Shown here one piece after another: positions 1 to 6,171 of a stretch of 6,235 nucleotides of DNA. This DNA is from Candidatus Omnitrophota bacterium (lineage in GTDB: Bacteria > Hinthialibacterota > Hinthialibacteria > Hinthialibacterales > JAKPRU01). The position numbers and the translations under genes are program-made. Below the pieces are notes generated by a model that had not been told where the DNA came from, ran no database searches, and worked only from the letters and a program-made list of their open reading frames with translations. The DNA is taken from assembly GCA_029557025.1 (NCBI GenBank), contig JAKPRU010000689.1:1-6235 (forward strand), read 5' to 3'. Position 1 is the stretch's first letter. Each line of letters opens with the position of its first letter.

Positions 1-339
1 GACAGCGGCATCTATCTTCGCGGCTCACCCCAAGTCCAGATCTGGGACCCGGGCCGTGAACACATCGGTTCGGGCGGTATCTACAACAACCAAATCCACC
101 CCTCGAAGCCCCTCTGTCTGGCGGATAATCCCATCGGCGAATGGAATACTTTCCGCATTATCATGGTCGGTGAAACAGTAACCGTATATCTGAATGATAA
201 ACTCGTCGTCGATCACGTCGTGATGGAAAATTACTGGGAGCGCGATAAGCCGATTTATCCCACCGGCCAGATCGAATTACAGAATCACGGAAACACGCTG
301 TATTTCAAGAATATCTACATCCGTGAAATACCGCGCTAA
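1..339 (+). CDS. DUF1080 (3-keto-disaccharide hydrolase-like) protein, C-terminal part
   Basis: Frame 1 is open from the first base to a TAA at 337-339, giving the last 112 residues; the start lies outside the window. The text matches the C-terminal half of the DUF1080 concanavalin-like beta-sandwich: an SGIYLRG strand near the left edge, then QVQIWDP, GSGGIYNN, a GEWNTFRI strand, VTVYLNDKLV, GQIELQNHG and the closing YFKNIYIREIP. These are the characteristic family strands in the expected order. Members are usually secreted or lipid-anchored and have been linked to glycoside and 3-keto-glucoside hydrolysis; they are very numerous in Planctomycetota, Verrucomicrobiota and Bacteroidota. Substrate cannot be read from this fragment, and a signal peptide or extra domains could precede it. 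Its stop codon directly abuts that of the convergent gene on the other strand. Family assignment is firm; exact activity is unknown. Confidence 0.88.
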   Translation, partial: DSGIYLRGSPQVQIWDPGREHIGSGGIYNNQIHPSKPLCLADNPIGEWNTFRIIMVGETVTVYLNDKLVVDHVVMENYWERDKPIYPTGQIELQNHGNTLYFKNIYIREIPR

Positions 340-1596
340 TCAGCGATACAACAGCAAGGGGTTCCGCACGGAAAAGAAATCCGCTTTTTCAATCTGTACC
401 TCCGACAGGATCTGACGCCAGTCGGTCCGGTCTTTCAATTGTTCTCGAAGACGTTCGCTTCCCCAGAGGGAATCCAGGTGTTTTGTGCATTCGAACCGGT
501 CGGGGCACAGTTCTTTTGCGCTCCAGAGCATGGCTACTCCGGCAGAAACCGCCTGGAAGGATTTTCGATCTGTAATGGAGACCTGCACACCGTTACACAA
601 TTGATCCCGGTATTTCGGATTCGGCGCTTTTTCGGGAAGATGGATCGGGGTGAATGTCGTGGCGGAGAACACCACGCCGGGTAATTGCAACCCGTTCAGC
701 ATGTCCGCCCATTTCGCACCGTCGATCCAGGGCGCACCGACTACCTCAAATGGTCGTTCCGTGCCCCGCCCTTCGGAGATATTTGTGCCCTCGAAAAGGC
801 CCGTTCCGGGGTACACGGATGCCGTATCGCAAGTCGGCATGTTGGGCGATGGGGGGATCCACGGCAGTCCTGTCTGGTCATACCAGAGACTTCGAGACCA
901 CCCCTTCATTGGAATCACTTGTACATGCGCTCCGATTCGATGTGCCAGAAAATAGCCGGAGTTGAACAGCAAGGCTAATTCTCCCACGGTCATTCCATGC
1001 CGGATACAGATCGGTGCGATTCCGACAAAACTCAACGAACCGGGATGCGCCACAGGTCCCTCCACGACCTCGCCCGTAATTGGGTTGGGTCGATCCAAAA
1101 CCACGAGGGGTATTCCGTTCCGCGCACATGACTGCATCGTAAGATACAGAGTAGAAATGTATGTATAAAACCGTGTTCCAATATCCTGAATATCGAACAC
1201 AACCATCTCCGCCCCTTTGAGCATCTCCCGGGTCGGCGACCGAAATTCTCCGTAGAGACTGAAAACGGGAACTCCTTCGAATCGCTCACCCAAGTCAGGA
1301 AACAATTCACCCGCCGGATGATCCCCTGAAAATCCATGTTCCGGTCCGAGAATCGCGGTTATGCTTGCATGAGGCGACAGCAGCGAAACCAGATGCTGCC
1401 CCTCCGCATTCCGGCTTGTGTGATTGCACACAACCGCAATCCGTTTCCCCTTAATCATCTCCAGGCGCTCTGTCAGCAGAACCTCCAGGCCGGTCAGGAC
1501 CCGCCCTGTGGCGTTCTCAATCACCGGTCCCGGCTGCGCCTGTGGAATCTGGATAGCCATGCCACACAGAATGACCGCCCATATCGTCTTGTACAT
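340..1596 (-). CDS. namZ: Secreted exo-beta-N-acetylmuramidase, NamZ/DUF1343 family (GH171)
   Basis: This 418-residue protein is a full-length DUF1343 member, the family of NamZ, which releases N-acetylmuramic acid from the non-reducing end of peptidoglycan fragments. Visible family blocks in order: AVVCNHTSR (54-62), GPEHGFSGDHPAG (84-96), FDIQDIGTRFYTY (134-146), LDRPNPITG (167-175), PPSPNMPT (248-255), and GTGLFEGTNISEGRGTERPFE split across 264-284. The Glu of the PEHG block (Glu86) is the best candidate for the catalytic acid by analogy with characterised NamZ. The N-terminus is Lys3 followed by a hydrophobic stretch (about 5-17) and an IPQA/Q site near residue 20, a type I signal peptide; Cys11 is not in a proper lipobox, so export to the periplasm is more likely than lipidation. 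The ending NPLLLYR is the usual family C-terminus, so nothing is missing. An upstream GAGGTG lies 12 nt before the ATG, a rather long spacing. It is transcribed away from the sugar genes, which suggests a separate role in muropeptide recycling or scavenging. Confidence 0.93.
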   Translation of the reverse strand: MYKTIWAVILCGMAIQIPQAQPGPVIENATGRVLTGLEVLLTERLEMIKGKRIAVVCNHTSRNAEGQHLVSLLSPHASITAILGPEHGFSGDHPAGELFPDLGERFEGVPVFSLYGEFRSPTREMLKGAEMVVFDIQDIGTRFYTYISTLYLTMQSCARNGIPLVVLDRPNPITGEVVEGPVAHPGSLSFVGIAPICIRHGMTVGELALLFNSGYFLAHRIGAHVQVIPMKGWSRSLWYDQTGLPWIPPSPNMPTCDTASVYPGTGLFEGTNISEGRGTERPFEVVGAPWIDGAKWADMLNGLQLPGVVFSATTFTPIHLPEKAPNPKYRDQLCNGVQVSITDRKSFQAVSAGVAMLWSAKELCPDRFECTKHLDSLWGSERLREQLKDRTDWRQILSEVQIEKADFFSVRNPLLLYR

Positions 1597-1647
1597 CCTT
1601 GCCGATCACACCTCATAACTGTGACATTCCTTCACGACTTCCCAAAA

Positions 1648-1676
1648 ACAATATCATGTTCGACACCCGCTGCGAA
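1648..1676 (-). promoter_or_regulatory. Candidate sigma70-type promoter for the NamZ gene
   Basis: On the minus strand, TTCGCA (1671-1676) and TATTGT (1648-1653) are separated by exactly 17 bp, and a TGA just upstream of TATTGT gives an extended -10 (TGn). Each hexamer matches the E. coli-type consensus at four of six positions. It lies about 50 bp upstream of the ATG at 1596. The match is by eye only, and the organism's consensus is unknown. Confidence 0.3.
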
Positions 1677-1714
1677 GTTTTAAATGTCCCGCCCGGTGAA
1701 TATTTTGAAAATGC

Positions 1715-1743
1715 TTGCGTTTCGATGTCAATGGGGTTACACT
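1715..1743 (+). promoter_or_regulatory. Candidate sigma70-type promoter for the URO-D-like/mutarotase operon
   Basis: TTGCGT (1715-1720) and TACACT (1738-1743) are 17 bp apart, about 32 bp before the ATG at 1776, a sensible distance for a short leader. The -10 matches at four of six positions, the -35 at three. An alternative -35, TTGAAA (1705-1710), has no good partner at 17 bp. The hexamers also fall within a short direct repeat, CTTGCG at 1714-1719 and 1742-1747, whose meaning is unclear. Confidence 0.3.
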
Positions 1744-1775
1744 TGCGCCAAAACCACAGTGCCTGAGGAGCTTCT

Positions 1776-2906
1776 ATGATGGGAAAGGCCCACGAAAAGA
1801 TCCGACGAATGCGTCATGCCTTGTCTCATAAAGAAGGAGATCGGGTCCCCGCCGGGGAATTCTTCTGGACCCAATTCCTCAACCGCTGTAAAGAAAAATG
1901 GGGAGAGGGATTCGATCCCTATCGCGAGTTCGATCTGGACTATGTGGTCATCAATCCGAACATGGACCCGAAAATCCAGCCGTTCAAAATCATCGAGCAG
2001 ACGGGTGACGACATTGTCATTCAAACGGGATTCGGCGCAACCATTCGTCGTCGCGGGATTGTCCCCATGCCGATGTTTGAGGACTTTTCCATCAAAGAAC
2101 CCGGGGACATGGCCCGGTTCGAGTTCGACCATCCGGCAGATTCGCGTAGATTCTTCCAAGGCGGCGACGACCAGATCAACTGTGTGGGAGACACGCTGGC
2201 CCGCGACATTCCGTCCTGGAAAGACCGTCTTGAGCCGTTTCTGGAAGATTTCGCGGTGTTCGGTTCCATCTGCGAACCCTTTGAATTTCTCTGGCGAATC
2301 ATCGGCACGGAGAATGCGTTGATCTGGATGGCGAGTGAAACCGAACGGCTCATCGATTTTGTAGACCGCATCGGCGAATTTCTACTCTCCCTGGCAAAAG
2401 CGGAAATCGAGGCCGGAAAAGGACGACTTTCGGGGATGTACATTTGGGGCGATGTCGCCTATCGAAACGGAATGCTGTTCGGCCCGACATACTGGCGGAA
2501 GATATTCAAACCGCATGTAAAGAACCTGATAGAATTATTCCATGAAAATAATCTGATGGTAATTTATCATGGCTGCGGAAATGCCCGGGCTATTTTTGAC
2601 GATTTCGTGGAAATGGGTCTGGACGCCTACAATCCGCTGGAAGCGAAAGCGGATTTGGATACGGTTGAATTGAAAAAGGAGTATGCCGGGAAACTCGCTT
2701 TCGCGGGCAATGTCGACGTTCGCGTGCTGGAGAGCGGGGATTTCAATAGGATCGAACAGGAAGTCCGATACAAGCTTCAGGCGGCGTACGGCGGAGGTTG
2801 GGTATTCCAATCCGATCATTCCGTCAGCAGCGAAGTGGACCCCGACTCGTATCGCTTTGCCGTTGACACTCTGCGAAAATATGGCTATTTCCCATTGAAC
2901 TTGTAA
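1776..2906 (+). CDS. URO-D superfamily protein (HemE-like fold, MtaA/CmuA-type methyltransferase relative)
   Basis: The 376-residue protein belongs to the uroporphyrinogen decarboxylase-like TIM-barrel superfamily, but it is not HemE: the N-terminal RQAGRY-type signature is absent, replaced by DRVPAGEFFWTQF (22-34). Other visible blocks are GDDIVIQTGFG (78-87), the metal-site-like YHGCGNA (264-270 region; His265, Cys267), GLDAYNPLEAKADLD (281-295), the barrel strand LAFAGNVDVRVL (307-318) and GWVFQSDHSVSSEVDPDSY (341-359). In corrinoid-linked methyltransferases MtaA and CmuA, an HxC pair plus a later Cys binds zinc; here the later Cys position appears to be occupied by the SDHS segment, so metal binding may use Asp347 or His348. 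GAGGAG at 1765-1770 precedes two tandem ATGs; either could start (5 or 8 nt spacing), and the second, at 1779, is at least as well placed. It is the first gene of an operon with the mutarotase 23 bp downstream. Superfamily is sure; the reaction is not known. Confidence 0.85.
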   Translation: MMGKAHEKIRRMRHALSHKEGDRVPAGEFFWTQFLNRCKEKWGEGFDPYREFDLDYVVINPNMDPKIQPFKIIEQTGDDIVIQTGFGATIRRRGIVPMPMFEDFSIKEPGDMARFEFDHPADSRRFFQGGDDQINCVGDTLARDIPSWKDRLEPFLEDFAVFGSICEPFEFLWRIIGTENALIWMASETERLIDFVDRIGEFLLSLAKAEIEAGKGRLSGMYIWGDVAYRNGMLFGPTYWRKIFKPHVKNLIELFHENNLMVIYHGCGNARAIFDDFVEMGLDAYNPLEAKADLDTVELKKEYAGKLAFAGNVDVRVLESGDFNRIEQEVRYKLQAAYGGGWVFQSDHSVSSEVDPDSYRFAVDTLRKYGYFPLNL

Positions 2907-2929
2907 CGGAACCGGAAAGGAGATTCCCG

Positions 2930-3253
2930 ATGCAGCGATATGGAATGGTAGTTAAAATCCGACCTGATTTCCTGGACGAGTATGTGCGCCTTCACGCGAA
3001 CGTGTGGCCGAAGGTACTGGAAAAGATTACGGATTGCAATATCCGCAACTATTCCATTTATCATTATGGGGATTTACTGTTCAGCTATTATGAATACATT
3101 GGAGACGATTACGAGGCGGATATGAAAAAGATGGCCGACGATCCCACAACGCAGGAATGGTGGAAAGTCTGCACCCCCGGTTTCATTCCCGTCGAGCAGA
3201 GAGGCCCGAATGAGTGGTGGACCGAAATGAGAGAGATTTTCCACCGGGATTAG
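2930..3253 (+). CDS. rhaM: L-rhamnose mutarotase family protein (RhaM/YiiL-like)
   Basis: At 107 residues this is the normal length for the RhaM family (E. coli RhaM is 104), a cytoplasmic dimeric alpha/beta-barrel protein that interconverts the alpha and beta anomers of L-rhamnose. The family hallmarks align without gaps near the N-terminus: VVKIRPDFLDEY with Tyr18, then LHANVWP with the catalytic-type His22, Asn40-Tyr41-Ser-Ile-Tyr, LLFSYYEY (49-56) and the WW pair at 77-78. A strong AAAGGAG (2916-2922) sits 7 nt before the ATG, fixing the start. It follows the URO-D-like gene by 23 bp, so the two are co-transcribed. Related proteins act on other 6-deoxy or aldo sugars such as L-fucose, so rhamnose specificity is inferred from family only; no rhamnose isomerase, kinase or aldolase lies in the window to confirm it. 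Confidence 0.85.
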   Translation: MQRYGMVVKIRPDFLDEYVRLHANVWPKVLEKITDCNIRNYSIYHYGDLLFSYYEYIGDDYEADMKKMADDPTTQEWWKVCTPGFIPVEQRGPNEWWTEMREIFHRD

Positions 3254-3364
3254 TCTTCCCTTTCCCACGGGGAGGTATTTCTCTTCTGTCTCTGTTGCCG
3301 GGAGAAACTTGGGGTGAGAGGATATTCCGGCTCTTTCTCGCAAACGACGCATGTAGTTGCACCG

Positions 3365-3380
3365 CAACGGTATACGGTTG
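3365..3380. repeat. Imperfect palindrome upstream of the oxidoreductase gene
   Basis: CAACGGTATACGGTTG is a 16-bp near-perfect inverted repeat centred on GTATAC, broken only by a G/G mismatch on each side of the core (3369/3376). It is about 105 bp before the ATG of the oxidoreductase, in otherwise featureless non-coding DNA. The size and symmetry would suit an operator for a dimeric repressor, but no second copy was seen in the other intergenic regions, which weakens the case. Confidence 0.2.
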
Positions 3381-3485
3381 TGCGCCCCTGGACCCGGTTC
3401 ACTACCACCGGAACTCCCCCCAGCGTATCCTATTCACATTCTCATATGGAAATCTCAATCCGATATTTTTTGAAGGAATATAACC

Positions 3486-4547
3486 ATGGCAAAAAACAGG
3501 CTCAAAGTTGGCGTGATCGGTGTAGGGGCCATTGCCCATGACCGCCACCTTCCCTATTGGAAGGAACTGGAGTCCGAAGGGCGCGTGGAGGTGATCGGGG
3601 TGTGCGATATCCTCCCGGAACGGGTGGAAATGATCGGCAGGAAATTCGAGGTGGAGAAGCGATATCGCAGCGCAGCGGTGATGTTGAGAAGCGCCGATTA
3701 CGATATCATCGATATTTGCACCCAGAATCGCGGTCATGCGCCGCTGACCATCCAAGCCCTCGAAGCGGGCGCAAATGTGCTTGTGGAAAAACCCATGGCA
3801 ATGAACGTTAAAGAATGCCGCGAAATGATTCGGGTCGCCCAAAAAGCAAACCGGAAACTCATGGTTGCCCAGCATCAGCGGTTTGAGGCTCGCTCCGAAC
3901 AGATCAAAGAGGCAATCCGGCGCGGCGATCTCGGAGAAATCTATTACGCGCACGGGCAGGTGCTGCGGCGGCGAGGGATTCCCGGCTGGTCAAAGTTCCA
4001 TATCAAGAAGGAATCGCGCGGCGGCCCGGTAATCGATATCGGTGTGCATGTGATCGACTTGGCGGTTTGGCTGATGGGATGCCCGAAACCGATGGCGGCA
4101 TCGGGCAAGGTGTACCGGATGTTCGGCGATCGCGACGATCTGTGCAATGCCGAATGGGGCGAGAACTATGTAAAAAAAGAATTCGATGTAGAGGATTTTG
4201 CCGCCGCGTTTATCCGCTTCCAGAACAACATCACTATGTCGGTACAGGTTTCCTGGGCGGCCAACATTCCCGAAAGTGTCGAATCCCTCAACATTCTCGG
4301 TGACAAAGCCGGCGCAACGACGATTCCTCCGGCTATTTACGGCTATGGTCGCAACGCACTGACCAGTACTCGATTCGACTGGTTGCCGGAGCAGGAAGGT
4401 CACCGGATGGAGATCCGCCATTTCACAGAATGTGTTGAGAAAAACAAACCCGTCCTCGTGAAGCCCGAAGAATCTCTGGAGATCCAGAAGATCATCGACG
4501 CCATCTACGAATCGTCCCAGAAAAATCGGGAGGTATTGATCCGATAG
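3486..4547 (+). CDS. Gfo/Idh/MocA family NAD(P)-dependent oxidoreductase
   Basis: A 353-residue, full-length cytoplasmic dehydrogenase of the glucose-fructose oxidoreductase/inositol dehydrogenase/MocA family. The N-terminal Rossmann fold shows VGVIGVGAIA (8-17); the second strand ends VIGVCD with Asp41, an acidic residue that favours NAD over NADP. The family EKP motif is at 101-103 (Lys102 the usual catalytic lysine) within LVEKPMAMN. The C-terminal substrate domain carries the signature DIGVHVID: Asp184, His188 and Asp191 in the DxGxHxxD pattern, where His188 is the proton-relay residue. No signal peptide or Tat motif is present, unlike many secreted planctomycetal homologues. AAGGA (3473-3477) lies 8 nt before the ATG. 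It is separated from the mutarotase by 232 bp and so may have its own promoter. Family members oxidise or reduce inositols, sugars or amino-sugars; the substrate here cannot be named, though neighbours point to a sugar or uronate. Confidence 0.92.
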   Translation: MAKNRLKVGVIGVGAIAHDRHLPYWKELESEGRVEVIGVCDILPERVEMIGRKFEVEKRYRSAAVMLRSADYDIIDICTQNRGHAPLTIQALEAGANVLVEKPMAMNVKECREMIRVAQKANRKLMVAQHQRFEARSEQIKEAIRRGDLGEIYYAHGQVLRRRGIPGWSKFHIKKESRGGPVIDIGVHVIDLAVWLMGCPKPMAASGKVYRMFGDRDDLCNAEWGENYVKKEFDVEDFAAAFIRFQNNITMSVQVSWAANIPESVESLNILGDKAGATTIPPAIYGYGRNALTSTRFDWLPEQEGHRMEIRHFTECVEKNKPVLVKPEESLEIQKIIDAIYESSQKNREVLIR

Positions 4548-4780
4548 ATGCAGGGAACGGTTTTCCACCCATTTTCCCTCTCGGAGTGAGTTGGGTGACG
4601 GTCGTCAGTTGGGCAGACTGGGGCCACGCGGGTATGCACAACAAAGTACCGGACAACACGGCTGCCATAGTCGCTTAAACATGCGTTAGTCCAATTTGAG
4701 TGTCGCTGATAGGATTTACTCATTGGAAAACTGGAGAAAAGGATAGCGTGTAATTTCACCCGGCTCGGAGGAGATCGACC

Positions 4781-6028
4781 ATGCCGAACATTTCCCGGTC
4801 TCAGTTGAGATCGGTCGTGACGGATATAGTGGAAAGGACCCCGATTGTCGATATCCACACGCATTTGTATTCCCCCGCGTTCGGGGATCTTCTGCTCTGG
4901 GGCGCAGATGAACTTTTGACCTACCATTACCTCGTTGCGGAAATGATGCGTCGTTCCCCCATCGGGTATGACGAGTTCCGGGCGTTCTCCACCCGCGAGA
5001 AAGCGAATCATATCTGGGAACATTTGTATCGGCTATCATCTCCCATTTCCGAGGCAGCACGGGGCGTTCTCACCGCCTTGCAGACAGTGGGGATAGACGT
5101 TTCCCGCGCCGATCCGGAAGAAATCCGTCAACAATTCAAGCACTGGACCGTCGAGGAATACGTGGATCTTGTGTTCCGAAAGGCGAACATCGAGTTTGTG
5201 GTGATGACCAACGACCCGTTCGATTCCAGGGAGCGGGCGCTCTGGGAGCAGAATATCCCGGTGGACTCACGATTCCGCGCCGCGCTCCGGATCGATCCGC
5301 TCCTGACTGACCTTTCGCGCGCCTGTTCCATTCTGTCGGAATTGGGTTATGCGGTTTCCACACGTTTGGATGATGTCACGTGTGCCCAAATTCGACGGTT
5401 CCTGCGGGTGTGGATCGATCGGATGGACCCGCTCTATATGGCGGTTTCGCTGCCGCCCACTTTCTGTTTCCCCACGGATGATCCGGTGCGACGAATGCTC
5501 GATTCCTGCATTCTACCGGTTGCCCTCGATCGGGAACTGCCGCTGGCGTTGATGATCGGTGTCAAAAGACAGGTGAATCCGCACCTGCAACTAGCCGGAG
5601 ACAGTGTCGGCAAGGCGGGCACACAGGCAATTGAAAACCTGTGCGTCGCTTATCCCGACAATCGCTTCCTGGTCACCATGCTTTCGCGCGAAGACCAGCA
5701 TCAATTGTGCGTTACCGCTCGGAAATTTCGAAACCTGATGCCGTTCGGTTGCTGGTGGTTTCTCAATGTGCCCAGCCTGATCCGCGAAATTACAATGATA
5801 CGGCTGGAGCTATTAGGCTTCAGCTTTATTCCACAGCACTCTGATGCACGTATTCTCGATCAACTCTTGTACAAATGGGCGCATTCACGAAAGATTGCTG
5901 CCGAGGCCCTTGTCGAGAAATACACCGATTTACAGCGGACCGGCTGGTCCATAACGGAGGAGGCCGTGACGCGGGATGTTCGGGATCTTTTTCGGGACAA
6001 TTTCCTGCGGTTTGCGGGGCGGTTGTAA
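4781..6028 (+). CDS. Divergent glucuronate isomerase (UxaC)-like TIM-barrel protein, amidohydrolase superfamily
   Basis: The 415-residue protein resembles uronate isomerases, which convert D-glucuronate to D-fructuronate or D-galacturonate to D-tagaturonate. The first strand gives the metal-binding HxH in PIVDIHTHL (His26, His28). Further UxaC-like landmarks follow in order: a helical insertion about 36-125 with LLLWGADELLTYHY and an aromatic WEHLYRL stretch, VVMTNDPFD (140-148) like the VTTDDP strand, LRIDPLL (169-175), MIGVKRQVNP (258-267), GCWWF (323-327), and HSDAR (353-357), whose Asp355 matches the late barrel aspartate. It is about 50 residues shorter than typical UxaC (around 470), and the similarity I can see is motif-level, so substrate may differ. 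The start is secure: GGAGGAG at 4767-4773 sits 7 nt before the ATG and an in-frame TAA lies at 4751. It is 233 bp after the oxidoreductase. No signal peptide is visible, so it is cytoplasmic. An unrelated amidohydrolase activity is the main alternative. Confidence 0.78.
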   Translation: MPNISRSQLRSVVTDIVERTPIVDIHTHLYSPAFGDLLLWGADELLTYHYLVAEMMRRSPIGYDEFRAFSTREKANHIWEHLYRLSSPISEAARGVLTALQTVGIDVSRADPEEIRQQFKHWTVEEYVDLVFRKANIEFVVMTNDPFDSRERALWEQNIPVDSRFRAALRIDPLLTDLSRACSILSELGYAVSTRLDDVTCAQIRRFLRVWIDRMDPLYMAVSLPPTFCFPTDDPVRRMLDSCILPVALDRELPLALMIGVKRQVNPHLQLAGDSVGKAGTQAIENLCVAYPDNRFLVTMLSREDQHQLCVTARKFRNLMPFGCWWFLNVPSLIREITMIRLELLGFSFIPQHSDARILDQLLYKWAHSRKIAAEALVEKYTDLQRTGWSITEEAVTRDVRDLFRDNFLRFAGRL

Positions 6029-6109
6029 AAAAGAAAACGGGGAGGAAAACAGGCAGAAGAAAGTGCCCACGCTTTTAAAAATCCCTCCCCCCAAGATCGG
6101 GCGAGGTGA

Positions 6110-6145
6110 GGTGGAGTTGAACTCGTTGCACTGACTGACTCCACC
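6110..6145. repeat. 8-bp perfect inverted repeat after the isomerase-like gene
   Basis: GGTGGAGT (6110-6117) and ACTCCACC (6138-6145) are exact reverse complements with a 20-nt loop. The hairpin lies about 80 bp after the TAA of the isomerase-like gene and just before the next putative start. It is followed by GATTTAGATT rather than a T tract, so it is not a canonical intrinsic terminator, although it could still stall or end transcription or stabilise the 3' end of the upstream message. Confidence 0.35.
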
Positions 6146-6171
6146 GATTTAGATTACTTCAAAAACACTCA

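Noticed and set aside
654..965. Plus-strand open frames of about 100 codons across 439-1683
   Set aside because: They lie antisense to the NamZ gene, whose conserved family motifs fix the true frame; the translated plus-strand products show no recognisable domain and are rich in Arg, Pro and Cys, as usual for shadows.
1776..2906. Annotation as HemE, uroporphyrinogen decarboxylase
   Set aside because: The arginine-rich N-terminal HemE signature is missing, no other heme biosynthesis gene is near, and an HxC site atypical of HemE is present.
3214..3483. Open frames of 75-89 codons in the gap before the oxidoreductase
   Set aside because: They overlap each other and the end of the mutarotase gene, have no clear ribosome binding site and encode low-complexity text without a domain; the gap is better treated as non-coding.
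4603..4614. TGACG-GT-CGTCA short inverted repeat upstream of the isomerase-like gene
   Set aside because: Five-base arms with a two-base spacer are expected by chance in a window of this size, and no second copy was seen.
4505..5023. Minus-strand open frame of 172 codons over the 4548-4780 gap
   Set aside because: More than half of it is antisense to the well-supported oxidoreductase and isomerase-like genes, and its product shows no family motif.
6039..6090. GGGGAGG (6039-6045) and CCTCCCC (6084-6090) as a terminator
   Set aside because: The arms are complementary over 7 bp but the loop is 38 nt and no T tract follows, so an intrinsic terminator is not supported.
6100..6150. Possible tRNA-like fold near the right edge
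   Set aside because: A stem of 8 bp is present but the total span is only 36 nt and no T-loop, anticodon stem or CCA-like end can be found.
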